A stretch of DNA of 64,000 bases from Bacillus sp. V2I10. GTDB taxonomy: Bacteria; Bacillota; Bacilli; Bacillales; Bacillaceae. The notes under the pieces are model-generated. The model saw only the letters and a program-made list of their open reading frames with translations. It did no database searches and was not told the origin of the DNA. The translations under genes were made by a program, and so were the position numbers. Positions 27,062-35,058 of the stretch are shown piece after piece (the first letter of the stretch is position 1; the number at the start of each line of letters is the position of its first letter). The stretch is taken from the NCBI RefSeq assembly GCF_030817055.1, contig NZ_JAUSYV010000001.1, forward strand, positions 1,884,001 to 1,948,000, read 5' to 3'.

Positions 27062-28111
27062 GTGAAAGCTGTGATCCTCGCAGGCGGAGAAGGCTGCAGG
27101 CTTAGACCTCTTACAAATCACTGTCCAAAACCAATGGTCCCTATATTAAACAAGCCTGTCATGGAATATAGCATTGAGTTATTAAAAAGACATGGAATCA
27201 CTGATATTATTATGACTGTGCATTATCTGTCATCTTCCATCCGGTCCCATTTTGGCGACGGTTCAAAATGGGGTGTCACCATTACTTACAGTGAAGACGG
27301 AATGCCTCTCGGTACAGCAGGAAGTGTAAAACTGGCAGAGCAAATGCTGACAGAATCATTTCTTGTGATAAGCGGAGATATTCTGACTGATTTTGATTTG
27401 AGTGCAGGAATACAGCATCATGAGGATCAGCTTGCAGCAGCGACTATCTTTACAAAACCGCTGGATTTGCCGATCGAGTATGGAGTACTTTTGTCTTCAG
27501 ATAAAAAAATGGATAAGATGTTCGAGAAGCCAAACTGGAGCGACCTCACTAAACATTCAATTAATACGGGGATTTATATTCTGGACCCAAAGATATTTAC
27601 CTATCTCGAAGATTTTACTCATTATGACTTCAGTAAAGATGTTTTTCCTGCAATCTTAAAGCATAATGAGAAAATCAGTATTTTTGAAGCTGAGGGATAT
27701 TGGTCTGATATTGGGACACTTGCAACATATCGCGAGGCTCAGTTTGACATGCTCCATCATAAAGTCAATCTTCCTTCTAAGGGCAAAGAGATAGCTAAAG
27801 GCATCTGGATGGAGGATGGTGTGACCATTCATGATGATGTGACATTAAAAGGACCGATATATATAAGCAGGAACACGATCATTCATGAAGGCGCTATAGT
27901 AGGTCCGCAGACGGTTCTCTCAGAGTCTGTTATTATCCATGAAAAATCAGAAATTACCCATTCGATTTTATGGGAAAATAGCTATGTGGGAAAATCCTGC
28001 AGCTTAGGCGGGATGATTGGCCACTGTCAGATTCAGGATCATTCAGCGCTCGCAGATATAAATGAAGAGACGGTTAATGCCTGGAGAGAATATACGAAAA
28101 GGGATTCTTAA
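27062..28111 (+). CDS. Sugar-phosphate nucleotidyltransferase with left-handed beta-helix
   Basis: NDP-sugar pyrophosphorylase, 349 residues. It opens VKAVILAGGEGCRLRPLTNHCPKPMVPI, the nucleotide-binding signature. VISGDILTDFDL gives the metal-binding Asp. A hexapeptide-repeat beta-helix tail covers about 235-335. It resembles mannose-1-phosphate guanylyltransferase/glucose-1-phosphate uridylyl- or adenylyltransferase; the nucleotide cannot be fixed here. GTG start at 27062 has AAGGAG nine bases upstream. It presumably makes the donor for the GT4 module upstream. Confidence 0.82.
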   Translation: MKAVILAGGEGCRLRPLTNHCPKPMVPILNKPVMEYSIELLKRHGITDIIMTVHYLSSSIRSHFGDGSKWGVTITYSEDGMPLGTAGSVKLAEQMLTESFLVISGDILTDFDLSAGIQHHEDQLAAATIFTKPLDLPIEYGVLLSSDKKMDKMFEKPNWSDLTKHSINTGIYILDPKIFTYLEDFTHYDFSKDVFPAILKHNEKISIFEAEGYWSDIGTLATYREAQFDMLHHKVNLPSKGKEIAKGIWMEDGVTIHDDVTLKGPIYISRNTIIHEGAIVGPQTVLSESVIIHEKSEITHSILWENSYVGKSCSLGGMIGHCQIQDHSALADINEETVNAWREYTKRDS

Positions 28112-28229
28112 CTCTCTTCTTTTCATAGATTGAAGAAAAAAATAAAATAATGTGGAATTTCTTTTTTAAAAATGCTATTATAGTTAAGTCTGATTTAGTA
28201 TAAGTTTTTTAGTTTGGAGGGAAATCAAC

Positions 28230-28379
28230 ATGCGCGTTAATCTTACATTAGCTTGCACAGAGTGCGGCGAACGTAATTACATTTCTAAAAAGAATAAACG
28301 TAATAACCCGGATCGTATGGAGCTTAAAAAATATTGCTCTAGAGAGAAAAAGGTTACATTACACCGCGAAACAAAGTAA
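28230..28379 (+). CDS. rpmGA: 50S ribosomal protein L33
   Basis: 49-residue ribosomal protein L33 starting MRVNLTLACTECGERNYIS and ending TLHRETK. It has the N-terminal CxxC (Cys9, Cys12) and one further Cys36 (KYCSREKK), so the second pair is incomplete. GGAGG nine bases before the ATG. Context (before yqgN) identifies the rpmGA paralogue. A TGCTATTAT extended -10 lies about 45 bases upstream. Confidence 0.93.
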   Translation: MRVNLTLACTECGERNYISKKNKRNNPDRMELKKYCSREKKVTLHRETK

Positions 28380-28412
28380 GCAGCAGGAATTTATTTCCTT
28401 GCTGTTTTTTTT
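28380..28412 (+). terminator. rpmGA terminator
   Basis: GCAGCAGGAA / TTCCTTGCTG hairpin with a one-base bulge, then eight T. Confidence 0.8.
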
Positions 28413-28449
28413 ATACATACAAATACTGGGTAAGGGGAGAGTTTTTAGA

Positions 28450-29016
28450 ATGCTGAAAACAAAACTTAGAAATGACGTAAAACGCAAGCTCGAATCTTTA
28501 GACTTTGATACATACAAAAAGAATTGCGAACGTATAAATAAAAGACTTTTTAAGCAATCCTTCTGGCAGCAGAGCAAGACAATAGCCATTACCATTTCAA
28601 ATGGCAAAGAAGTGGACACAAGCCTGATCATTCAAGAGGCCTTAAAGCAAAATAAGAGAGTGGCAATTCCTAAATGCTATCCAGGGCAAAAGAAAATGGA
28701 ATTTCGGACGTTTCAATCAACAGATCAGCTTGAAACTGTTTATTTTGGCTTAAAAGAGCCTGTTGTTTCAAAAACAGACCCAGTTTTCCCTGATGAAATC
28801 GATCTTCTCATAGTTCCTGGGATATGCTATGACAGAAATGGCTATAGAATTGGCTATGGCGGGGGTTATTATGATAGGTACTTGACACTATACAGCGGTT
28901 TAACTGTTTCACTAGCTTTTGAAATTCAATTGGTTTCATGTATTCCTGCTGAAGCACATGATCTGCCTGTCCATCAAATTTTGACGGAAAATGAGGTGAT
29001 TATAACAAGTGAGTGA
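28450..29016 (+). CDS. yqgN: 5-formyltetrahydrofolate cyclo-ligase family protein YqgN
   Basis: 5-FTHF cyclo-ligase (MTHFS) family, converting 5-formyl-THF to methenyl-THF with ATP. The substrate/ATP-binding signature is RIGYGGGYYDRYL near residue 135; LLIVPGICYDRNGYRIG precedes it. Start ATG 28450 follows GGGGAG. It overlaps the following gene by eight bases. Length 188 residues is normal. Confidence 0.92.
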   Translation: MLKTKLRNDVKRKLESLDFDTYKKNCERINKRLFKQSFWQQSKTIAITISNGKEVDTSLIIQEALKQNKRVAIPKCYPGQKKMEFRTFQSTDQLETVYFGLKEPVVSKTDPVFPDEIDLLIVPGICYDRNGYRIGYGGGYYDRYLTLYSGLTVSLAFEIQLVSCIPAEAHDLPVHQILTENEVIITSE

Positions 29017-29779
29017 TCATTTTCTTGCCATATCCTTTATTCTCCTGATTTCAATTGCAGGGCTGAAGATGAAGTCATTAACCATTAGCGGAGCTGTTGC
29101 TGCATGCTTTATTGGTATTTCTATTTTTGCAGGCTTCGGCTATCCGGGATTGATTTTACTCGGAATTTTCTTTGGAAGCTCAAGTTTTTGGAGCAAGTTT
29201 AAGCGTGATCAAAAAAAGAGTGTAGACGATTTACTTGTAAAAGGGGATCAGAGAGACGCCATTCAAGTGTTGGCAAATGGAGGTGTTTCTGCATTCATCA
29301 GCATTGTAAATGCTTTTATGCCATTTGACGGGAGTTTCACGGTTTACAGCGCTTCTATCGCTGCAGCAAACGCGGATACATGGGCATCTGAAATAGGAAC
29401 ACTCAGCAAAAAAATGCCAAGAATGATTTTTACTTTGAAGCAGGTAAAGAAAGGAACATCAGGAGCTGTAAGTTCTCTTGGAACTGCATCAGCATTCTCC
29501 GGTGCATGGCTGATAGGAATTTCAGCTTATTTGGTTTATTCGATTCAAGCTGGGGATTTACTGCTTATCATTATGCTTGGATTCATGGGCAATTTGATAG
29601 ATACGGTGCTCGGCGCTTCTATTCAGGTGCAATATCAATGTCCGGCCTGCGGGAAAAAAACAGAACGATACTCGCATTGTCAGAAACAGGGTAATAAAAT
29701 AAAAGGATTTTTAAACAATGATGCAGTTAATTTTTCAGCTATTCTTGCGGCTTCTTTGTTAGCGGTCCTTATTTACTGA
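29009..29779 (+). CDS. DUF92 membrane protein
   Basis: DUF92 (TMEM19/VTE6-like) integral membrane protein of 256 residues. It has about six hydrophobic segments and conserved ANADTWASEIG and LGFMGNLIDTVLGASIQ motifs. A cytoplasmic CPACGKKTERYSHC loop could bind zinc. The plant relatives are phytyl-phosphate kinases; a prenyl or lipid-phosphate role is possible but not shown here. GTG start at 29009 with GAGGTGAT upstream; it overlaps yqgN. It lies between yqgN and yqgO. Confidence 0.82.
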   Translation: MSDHFLAISFILLISIAGLKMKSLTISGAVAACFIGISIFAGFGYPGLILLGIFFGSSSFWSKFKRDQKKSVDDLLVKGDQRDAIQVLANGGVSAFISIVNAFMPFDGSFTVYSASIAAANADTWASEIGTLSKKMPRMIFTLKQVKKGTSGAVSSLGTASAFSGAWLIGISAYLVYSIQAGDLLLIIMLGFMGNLIDTVLGASIQVQYQCPACGKKTERYSHCQKQGNKIKGFLNNDAVNFSAILAASLLAVLIY

Positions 29780-29837
29780 AAGAAAATACGGATAAAAAAG
29801 GGGATCCCAGCAAAAAGTATCACTAGGAGGGATGAAG

Positions 29838-30014
29838 ATGCGAAAATTAAATTCTATACTTCTTATGGTACTCGCAATGCTTGCTTTTTACCAGTATCGT
29901 TACCGTCTGATGAACGTCGTGCTCAGTCAGCCGAATATTCGCCACTTTTTTATCCAGATGTCCATGAGAATTCCATTTATCAGGGAAAAATTTATGTTTC
30001 GTGCTTTTCGTTAA
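29838..30014 (+). CDS. yqgO: YqgO, small membrane-associated protein
   Basis: 58-residue basic protein. A short hydrophobic N-terminal segment (SILLMVLAMLAFYQY) is followed by an Arg-rich C-terminal half ending RAFR. AGGAGGG six bases upstream selects the second ATG at 29838. Role unknown. Confidence 0.75.
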   Translation: MRKLNSILLMVLAMLAFYQYRYRLMNVVLSQPNIRHFFIQMSMRIPFIREKFMFRAFR

Positions 30015-30017
30015 CGC

Positions 30018-30047
30018 TCACCTGTTTGGTAAACAGGTGTTTTTTTA
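30018..30047 (+). terminator. yqgO terminator
   Basis: Stem CACCTGTTT / AAACAGGTG with seven T. Confidence 0.88.
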
Positions 30048-30121
30048 TTTGAAAAGCACAATTCTTTAACAACATTCATTTAAGTTGATATACTATTGAT
30101 AAAAAGTTCGGAGAGAAGAAA

Positions 30122-31279
30122 ATGGGAATTAAGCAGGATGAGCTTTTCTGGAAGTTAATCCATGATGTTGTCACGAGGCATGATTATCAGATGATCCGTT
30201 TATCAGATGATGAGCAGGAAGTCTTGCTTGGTACATATAACAATAAAGAGTTTCAAATTGTTCGCTTTATTAGAAAGGACCTTGATTGGGGAAGTCAGCT
30301 GCAGCAGGATATTGAAAGAACAGCGATGCATATTGACCACATTCGCAAACAGTCCTGGAAGCATCCCATACAATTATTAAATGTGTATATTTCTGCGTAT
30401 CCGCCGGTAGATCATTGGGAGTTTCGAATTGAAAAACCTTTTCATGAGGGACAAACCACTTTAAAATCAGTTGTTGTTCATAAAGATAATGAAGAGAAGA
30501 TCCTCTATTACCTTGAAAAGCTGCTTGGAGTCAGCCTAACTGCTAAAACATCAGATACAATTAACACTGCCATTTTAAAAAGTGAAGCAATTTCTCACTC
30601 AAATCGCAGAATAAAAGAAGAAAAACAAATTTTCAATTTTGGAAAACCAATCTTCACCTACACGTTTACTGCTGTCCAAATCTTTATGTTTATGCTTTTA
30701 GAAGCAGCAGGCGGAAGTCAAAACACACAAACCTTAATTCAGTTTGGAGCCAAATACAACCCCTCTATTATTAGCGGTGAATGGTGGCGTCTCTTTACCC
30801 CGATTATTCTCCACATTGGCATGCTTCATCTCTTGATGAACACGCTGGCATTAATTTATATTGGCAGCGCCGTTGAGAAGATGTACGGTTCTGTTAAATT
30901 TTTAGTCATTTACTTATTTGCAGGTGCAGCAGGGACGCTTGCAAGCTTTGCTCTGAGTCCTTCCATATCTGCAGGAGCTTCAGGAGCCATCTTTGGATGT
31001 TTCGGTGCATTGCTTTATTTAGGAATTAGCAAACCAAAGCTGTTTTTCAGAACGATTGGGTCCAATTTAATATTCATTATTGTGCTTAATCTTCTTTTTG
31101 GATTTGCTGTGCCGAATATTGATAATGCAGGTCATCTTGGAGGCTTGTTTGGGGGTTTTTTAGCTGCGCTGATTGTTCAGCTCCCAAAACAGCACAAATG
31201 GGGACTGAGGCTGATTGGAGCTTTACTGTCCATTCTGTTTGTAGTTTTTGCATACTATTATGGAGTCTATTATGCATAA
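30122..31279 (+). CDS. gluP: Rhomboid intramembrane serine protease YqgP (GluP)
   Basis: Intramembrane serine protease. A soluble N-terminal domain (about 1-175) precedes seven or so hydrophobic segments. The catalytic Ser lies in GASGAIFGCFG and the His in NAGHLGGLFGG; the rhomboid GEWWRLFTPIILH and HLLMNTLAL motifs are present. In B. subtilis YqgP works in membrane protein quality control and can act on a magnesium transporter. Length 385 is shorter than B. subtilis (~500), so the TPR-type C-terminal extension is missing. Confidence 0.93.
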   Translation: MGIKQDELFWKLIHDVVTRHDYQMIRLSDDEQEVLLGTYNNKEFQIVRFIRKDLDWGSQLQQDIERTAMHIDHIRKQSWKHPIQLLNVYISAYPPVDHWEFRIEKPFHEGQTTLKSVVVHKDNEEKILYYLEKLLGVSLTAKTSDTINTAILKSEAISHSNRRIKEEKQIFNFGKPIFTYTFTAVQIFMFMLLEAAGGSQNTQTLIQFGAKYNPSIISGEWWRLFTPIILHIGMLHLLMNTLALIYIGSAVEKMYGSVKFLVIYLFAGAAGTLASFALSPSISAGASGAIFGCFGALLYLGISKPKLFFRTIGSNLIFIIVLNLLFGFAVPNIDNAGHLGGLFGGFLAALIVQLPKQHKWGLRLIGALLSILFVVFAYYYGVYYA

Positions 31280-31298
31280 GTATTCTAAAAAAGCTTCA

Positions 31299-31322
31299 GG
31301 AGGGCAGGAAACTGCTCTTTTT
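31299..31322 (+). terminator. Weak terminator after gluP
   Basis: GAGGGCAG-gaaa-CTGCTC hairpin with a bulge, followed by five T. Confidence 0.5.
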
Positions 31323-31386
31323 CACTTTAATAAACCTCCCAAATTCTCGATCAGTACGGATATTTCCTTTTTAGCTGATAATTCTC

Positions 31387-31414
31387 TTGACGCACTACGA
31401 CATTCCTTTATACT
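31387..31414 (+). promoter_or_regulatory. Sigma-A promoter of yqgQ-glcK
   Basis: TTGACG at 31387-31392, 16-base spacer, TATACT at 31409-31414, about 40 bases before the yqgQ start. Confidence 0.65.
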
Positions 31415-31455
31415 TTAATGTAGTTAGATTAAGCTTCAAATGAGTAGGTGGAAAA

Positions 31456-31656
31456 GTGAAAACAATCTATGATATTCAGCAGCTTTTAAAAAAGTATGGA
31501 ACAATCATATACATTGGAGATCGTTCAGCTGATTTAGAACTGATGGAAATGGAAGTCAGACAGCTGTTTGAATCAAATCTTATCGAAGTTCAGGATTACC
31601 AGATGGCTGTGCTGCTTTTAAGACAAGAGGGCCAGCGCGTGAGGAAGAAAAATTAA
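31456..31656 (+). CDS. yqgQ: YqgQ, DUF910 protein
   Basis: 66-residue helical protein of the YqgQ family (DUF910), conserved immediately before glcK. It starts GTG with GTAGGTGG four bases upstream. Core motif is YGTIIYIGDRSADLELMEMEVRQLFE. Function unknown; it is expected to be a small nucleic-acid-binding-like helical bundle. Confidence 0.88.
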   Translation: MKTIYDIQQLLKKYGTIIYIGDRSADLELMEMEVRQLFESNLIEVQDYQMAVLLLRQEGQRVRKKN

Positions 31657-31723
31657 AGCAAACCGTTCAATGAATTGTGCAAACGGTTTCTTAGAAAAAT
31701 ATAAACAAAGGATGGCAGAGACA

Positions 31724-32692
31724 ATGATAGATAAATGGCTAGTAGGAATTGACTTAGGCGGAACAACAATTAAGATGGCGTTTATCAGCCATTATGGGGA
31801 AATGATCGAAAAATGGGAAATACCGACAGATAAAAGCGGAAAAACGATAACAACAGATATTGCAAAAGCAATCGATGCTAAACTTGCAGAACTCGGACAA
31901 ACGAAGTCAAAACTTGCCGGAATTGGCATGGGAGCCCCCGGTCCTGTGAATTTAGAGACAGGCCTTGTTTATGAAACAGTAAACTTAGGCTGGAAGAACT
32001 ACCCGCTAAAGCATCATCTTGAAATCGAAACAGGTTTAAAAGCGGTAATCGACAATGATGCAAATATTGCTGCTATCGGAGAAATGTGGAAAGGTGCCGG
32101 CGACGGAGCGAAAGATGTTATATGTGTCACTTTAGGTACAGGAGTAGGAGGAGGCATCATTTCAAATGGCATTGTCGTGCATGGTGTGAATGGAGCTGGC
32201 GGTGAGATCGGCCATATAACTTCTGTAGTAGAGGGAGGAGCCCCTTGCAATTGCGGCAAAGAAGGATGCCTTGAAACAATTGCTTCTGCAACCGGAATTG
32301 TAAGGCTTGCTGTAGAAAAGCTGAATAAGAGCGATTCACCTAGTACTCTAAGAAAATTATATGAGGAAAATGGAAGTATTTCGTCAAGAGATGTTTTTGA
32401 AGCATCTGAACAAGGCGATTTAGTTGCTTCAGAGGTTGTTGAGTATATTACAAAACAATTGGGCCTTGCTCTTGCCAATTTATCCAACGGTTTAAACCCG
32501 GAGAAGATTGTCATTGGCGGAGGTGTTTCAAAAGCGGGCGAACATTTAAGAAAAAATACAGAAAAATATTTTAAGCGTTTTGCATTTCCCCGCGTGGCAG
32601 AGGGAGCTTCCATTTCAATTGCTACTTTAGGCAATGATGCCGGAGTCATCGGCGGAGCTTGGCTTGTAAAAACAAACCTTTCAACAGTTTGA
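31724..32692 (+). CDS. glcK: Glucokinase (ROK family)
   Basis: ATP-dependent glucose phosphorylation in the cytoplasm. ROK-family features: phosphate loop GIDLGGTTIKMAF (residues about 7-19), catalytic Asp in VIDNDANIAA, VTLGTGVGGGIIS, and the zinc cluster CNCGKEGCLE. ATG 31724 gives the canonical MIDKWLVGIDLGG start with GGATGG eight bases upstream; the longer frame is not supported. Length 322. Likely co-transcribed with yqgQ. Confidence 0.95.
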   Translation: MIDKWLVGIDLGGTTIKMAFISHYGEMIEKWEIPTDKSGKTITTDIAKAIDAKLAELGQTKSKLAGIGMGAPGPVNLETGLVYETVNLGWKNYPLKHHLEIETGLKAVIDNDANIAAIGEMWKGAGDGAKDVICVTLGTGVGGGIISNGIVVHGVNGAGGEIGHITSVVEGGAPCNCGKEGCLETIASATGIVRLAVEKLNKSDSPSTLRKLYEENGSISSRDVFEASEQGDLVASEVVEYITKQLGLALANLSNGLNPEKIVIGGGVSKAGEHLRKNTEKYFKRFAFPRVAEGASISIATLGNDAGVIGGAWLVKTNLSTV

Positions 32693-32726
32693 TGCACATA
32701 TAAATAATATAATAAGTCATAATATG

Positions 32727-32768
32727 AAGGAGCCTTTCTTTGTGAGATAAGGCTCCTTTATTATTGCT
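32727..32768 (+). terminator. glcK terminator
   Basis: 10-bp stem AAGGAGCCTT / AAGGCTCCTT followed by TTATTATTG. Confidence 0.75.
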
Positions 32769-32800
32769 GAATATTCTGAATAATTTTATTTCGGTAAATT

Positions 32801-32828
32801 TGAAACTTTTTTAGGTTTTATACGTCTA
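32801..32828 (+). promoter_or_regulatory. ECF sigma-type promoter upstream of yqgS
   Basis: TGAAAC at 32801-32806, exactly 16 bases, then CGTCTA at 32823-32828. This matches the SigM/SigX/SigW promoter class (TGAAAC-N16-CGTC). It predicts cell-envelope-stress control of the LtaS-type gene downstream. Confidence 0.7.
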
Positions 32829-32958
32829 ACTATAGGGTAAAACGAATAAGCTGAACATTATTATTCTATCATCCTATTGTAAGGGGAATGTTAAAAACGA
32901 TTGATTTTTTGTTAAAGAAGTATTAAGATATGATTTAGTTGTTTCATATCAGCCTAAT

Positions 32959-32987
32959 TTATGGAAAATATATAAATGGAATATAAT
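32959..32987 (+). promoter_or_regulatory. Sigma-A-like promoter of yqgS
   Basis: TTATGG at 32959, 17-base spacer, TATAAT at 32982-32987, about 36 bases before the start codon. The 331-base gap between glcK and yqgS holds only the glcK terminator and these two promoters. Confidence 0.5.
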
Positions 32988-33023
32988 CGTTACGCAGGTT
33001 CTAACGTATGAGGAGGTTATGAA

Positions 33024-34928
33024 ATGCGTATTAAATCACTTTCTAAAATTTCATTTTTACTAATTGCGACATTGTTTCTGTGGGTGAAAACATACATTGT
33101 CTATAAAACTAGCTTTGACATTAAAATTGAAAACTTCACACAGGAATTTATCCTGTTCATAAACCCATTAAGCTTTCTGCTGTTCATTTTTGGTTTTGGA
33201 CTGTTTATGAAAGAGAAGAATCGAAACAGGTACATTTTGGGGGCAAGCATCATTGTAACAGCTGTCCTTATTGCCAATATTGTTTTCTACCGATTCTTTA
33301 ATGATTTCTTAACCATTCCTGTTTTATTCCAGACCAGCAATATGGGTGATCTTGGAAGCAGTATTTCTTCACTCTTTGAACCAATTGATTTATTGCTTTT
33401 GGTTGATATTGTCATTCTTTTTTGGCTTATGAGACGTCCAAGATTCCAAACTCAGGCAACTGTGACAAGAAAAGAAAAAACAGCTTTCTATCTTTTAGTG
33501 GCTGGTGTATTTTTCTTCAACCTTGGACTTGCTGAAACAGAGCGTCCGCAGCTTTTAACACGATCATTCGATAGAGAAATGCTTGTTAAAAATATCAGTG
33601 TTTATAACTTCCATATTTACGACGGAGTTCTGCAGTCGAAAACATCTGCTCAGCGTGCTCTCGCTGACAGCAACAGTCTTACTGAAATTGAGAACTATGT
33701 AAAAGCTAATAAAAAAGAACCAAATGATGAAATGTTCGGCATTGCTGAAGGCCGAAATGTGATTATGGTTTCATTAGAATCTACACAGAGCTTTGTCATC
33801 AATGAAAAAATTAACGGAAAAGAGATAACACCATTCCTTAATGACTTTATTGGAGAAAGCTACAATTTTGATAATTTCTATCATCAGACAGGCCAGGGGA
33901 AAACATCGGATTCAGAGTTTATCGTTGATAACTCGCTTTATCCTCTTGGACGCGGTGCAGTATTTTTCACAAACAGCAATAACGAATATGTAGCTACTCC
34001 GGAATTATTAAAAGATAAAGGCTACTACTCGACTGTATTTCATGCAAACAATAAAAGCTTCTGGAATCGTGATATCATGTATCAGGCTTTAGGATATGAC
34101 AGATTCTTTGATGTGAATGATTACGAAGTAAACGAAGAAAATTCTGTCGGCTGGGGACTTAAAGACAAGGAGTTCTTTGAACAATCTGTTGATCATATGA
34201 AAGAATTGCCGCAGCCATTTTACAGCAAGCATATTACACTCACAAATCACTTCCCATTCGAACTGAATGAAGAAGACAAAATGGTAGATGAATTTAATTC
34301 AAATAGCAAAACATTGAATAACTACTTCCCGACTGTCCGTTATCAGGACGAAGCTTTGAAAAATTTCATTCAAAAGCTTAAAGATGAAGGGTTATATGAG
34401 AACTCAATAATTGTTTTATACGGTGATCACTATGGAATTTCAGAAAACCATAATGCTGCAATGGGTCAATTTTTAGGCAAAGAAGTCACGCCTTTTGATG
34501 AAATTCAGCTGCAGAGGGTTCCGTTTGTCGTTCATATTCCAGGTGTAACAGATAAAAATCCTGAAACAATTTCAGATGTCTCAGGTCAAATAGACATTCG
34601 TCCAACACTTATGCATTTATTAGGCATCGAGACGAAAGATGAAATTGAATTTGGCAAAGATTTATTCTCAAAAGACAAATTGCCTTTTACCGTTCTGCGT
34701 GATGGAAGCTTCATTACAGACAAATTCGTATATACGAGCGGAACATGCTACGACAAATCAACCGGTGAACCGGCTGAAGATAAAAAAGCATGTGAGCCGT
34801 ATATGGAAAAAGCAAAGCAGGAATTAAATTACTCAGATAAAATCATCTATGGAGATTTATTGCGCTTCTATGATGAAATGAAAAATGGAAAAGATGAGAA
34901 AGAATCTAAGGAAGAATCAAATAAATAA
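33024..34928 (+). CDS. yqgS: LtaS-family lipoteichoic acid synthase YqgS
   Basis: Polyglycerol-phosphate transferase of the LtaS type. Five hydrophobic segments fill the first ~180 residues; the extracellular sulfatase-like domain follows. Nucleophile Thr294 is in GQGKTSDSEF; Mn ligands lie in SLESTQSF (Glu), YGDHYGI (Asp-His) and the Asp of the HANNKSFWNRD region. Length 634 is normal. GAGGAGG precedes the ATG. It is the YqgS paralogue by synteny, one of several LtaS-like enzymes usual in Bacillus. Confidence 0.93.
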   Translation: MRIKSLSKISFLLIATLFLWVKTYIVYKTSFDIKIENFTQEFILFINPLSFLLFIFGFGLFMKEKNRNRYILGASIIVTAVLIANIVFYRFFNDFLTIPVLFQTSNMGDLGSSISSLFEPIDLLLLVDIVILFWLMRRPRFQTQATVTRKEKTAFYLLVAGVFFFNLGLAETERPQLLTRSFDREMLVKNISVYNFHIYDGVLQSKTSAQRALADSNSLTEIENYVKANKKEPNDEMFGIAEGRNVIMVSLESTQSFVINEKINGKEITPFLNDFIGESYNFDNFYHQTGQGKTSDSEFIVDNSLYPLGRGAVFFTNSNNEYVATPELLKDKGYYSTVFHANNKSFWNRDIMYQALGYDRFFDVNDYEVNEENSVGWGLKDKEFFEQSVDHMKELPQPFYSKHITLTNHFPFELNEEDKMVDEFNSNSKTLNNYFPTVRYQDEALKNFIQKLKDEGLYENSIIVLYGDHYGISENHNAAMGQFLGKEVTPFDEIQLQRVPFVVHIPGVTDKNPETISDVSGQIDIRPTLMHLLGIETKDEIEFGKDLFSKDKLPFTVLRDGSFITDKFVYTSGTCYDKSTGEPAEDKKACEPYMEKAKQELNYSDKIIYGDLLRFYDEMKNGKDEKESKEESNK

Positions 34929-34932
34929 ATGA

Positions 34933-34966
34933 TCAAAAGCTTTGGCCTTTAGGCCAAAGCTTTTTT
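34933..34966 (+). terminator. yqgS terminator
   Basis: Stem AAAAGCTTTGGCC / GGCCAAAGCTTTT with seven T in total. Confidence 0.9.
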
Positions 34967-35058
34967 TGTCAGTCTTTCTGACTGTTTTAAAGCGTTTAAC
35001 AAGAATAGGGAAGTTGAATCATATGCTAATAATAACCAAACATCAGGGAGGAATCTGA

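Noticed and set aside
31660..31689. 8-bp AAACCGTT / AACGGTTT hairpin between yqgQ and glcK
   Set aside because: No T-tract and large loop; not a convincing terminator, and the genes seem co-transcribed.
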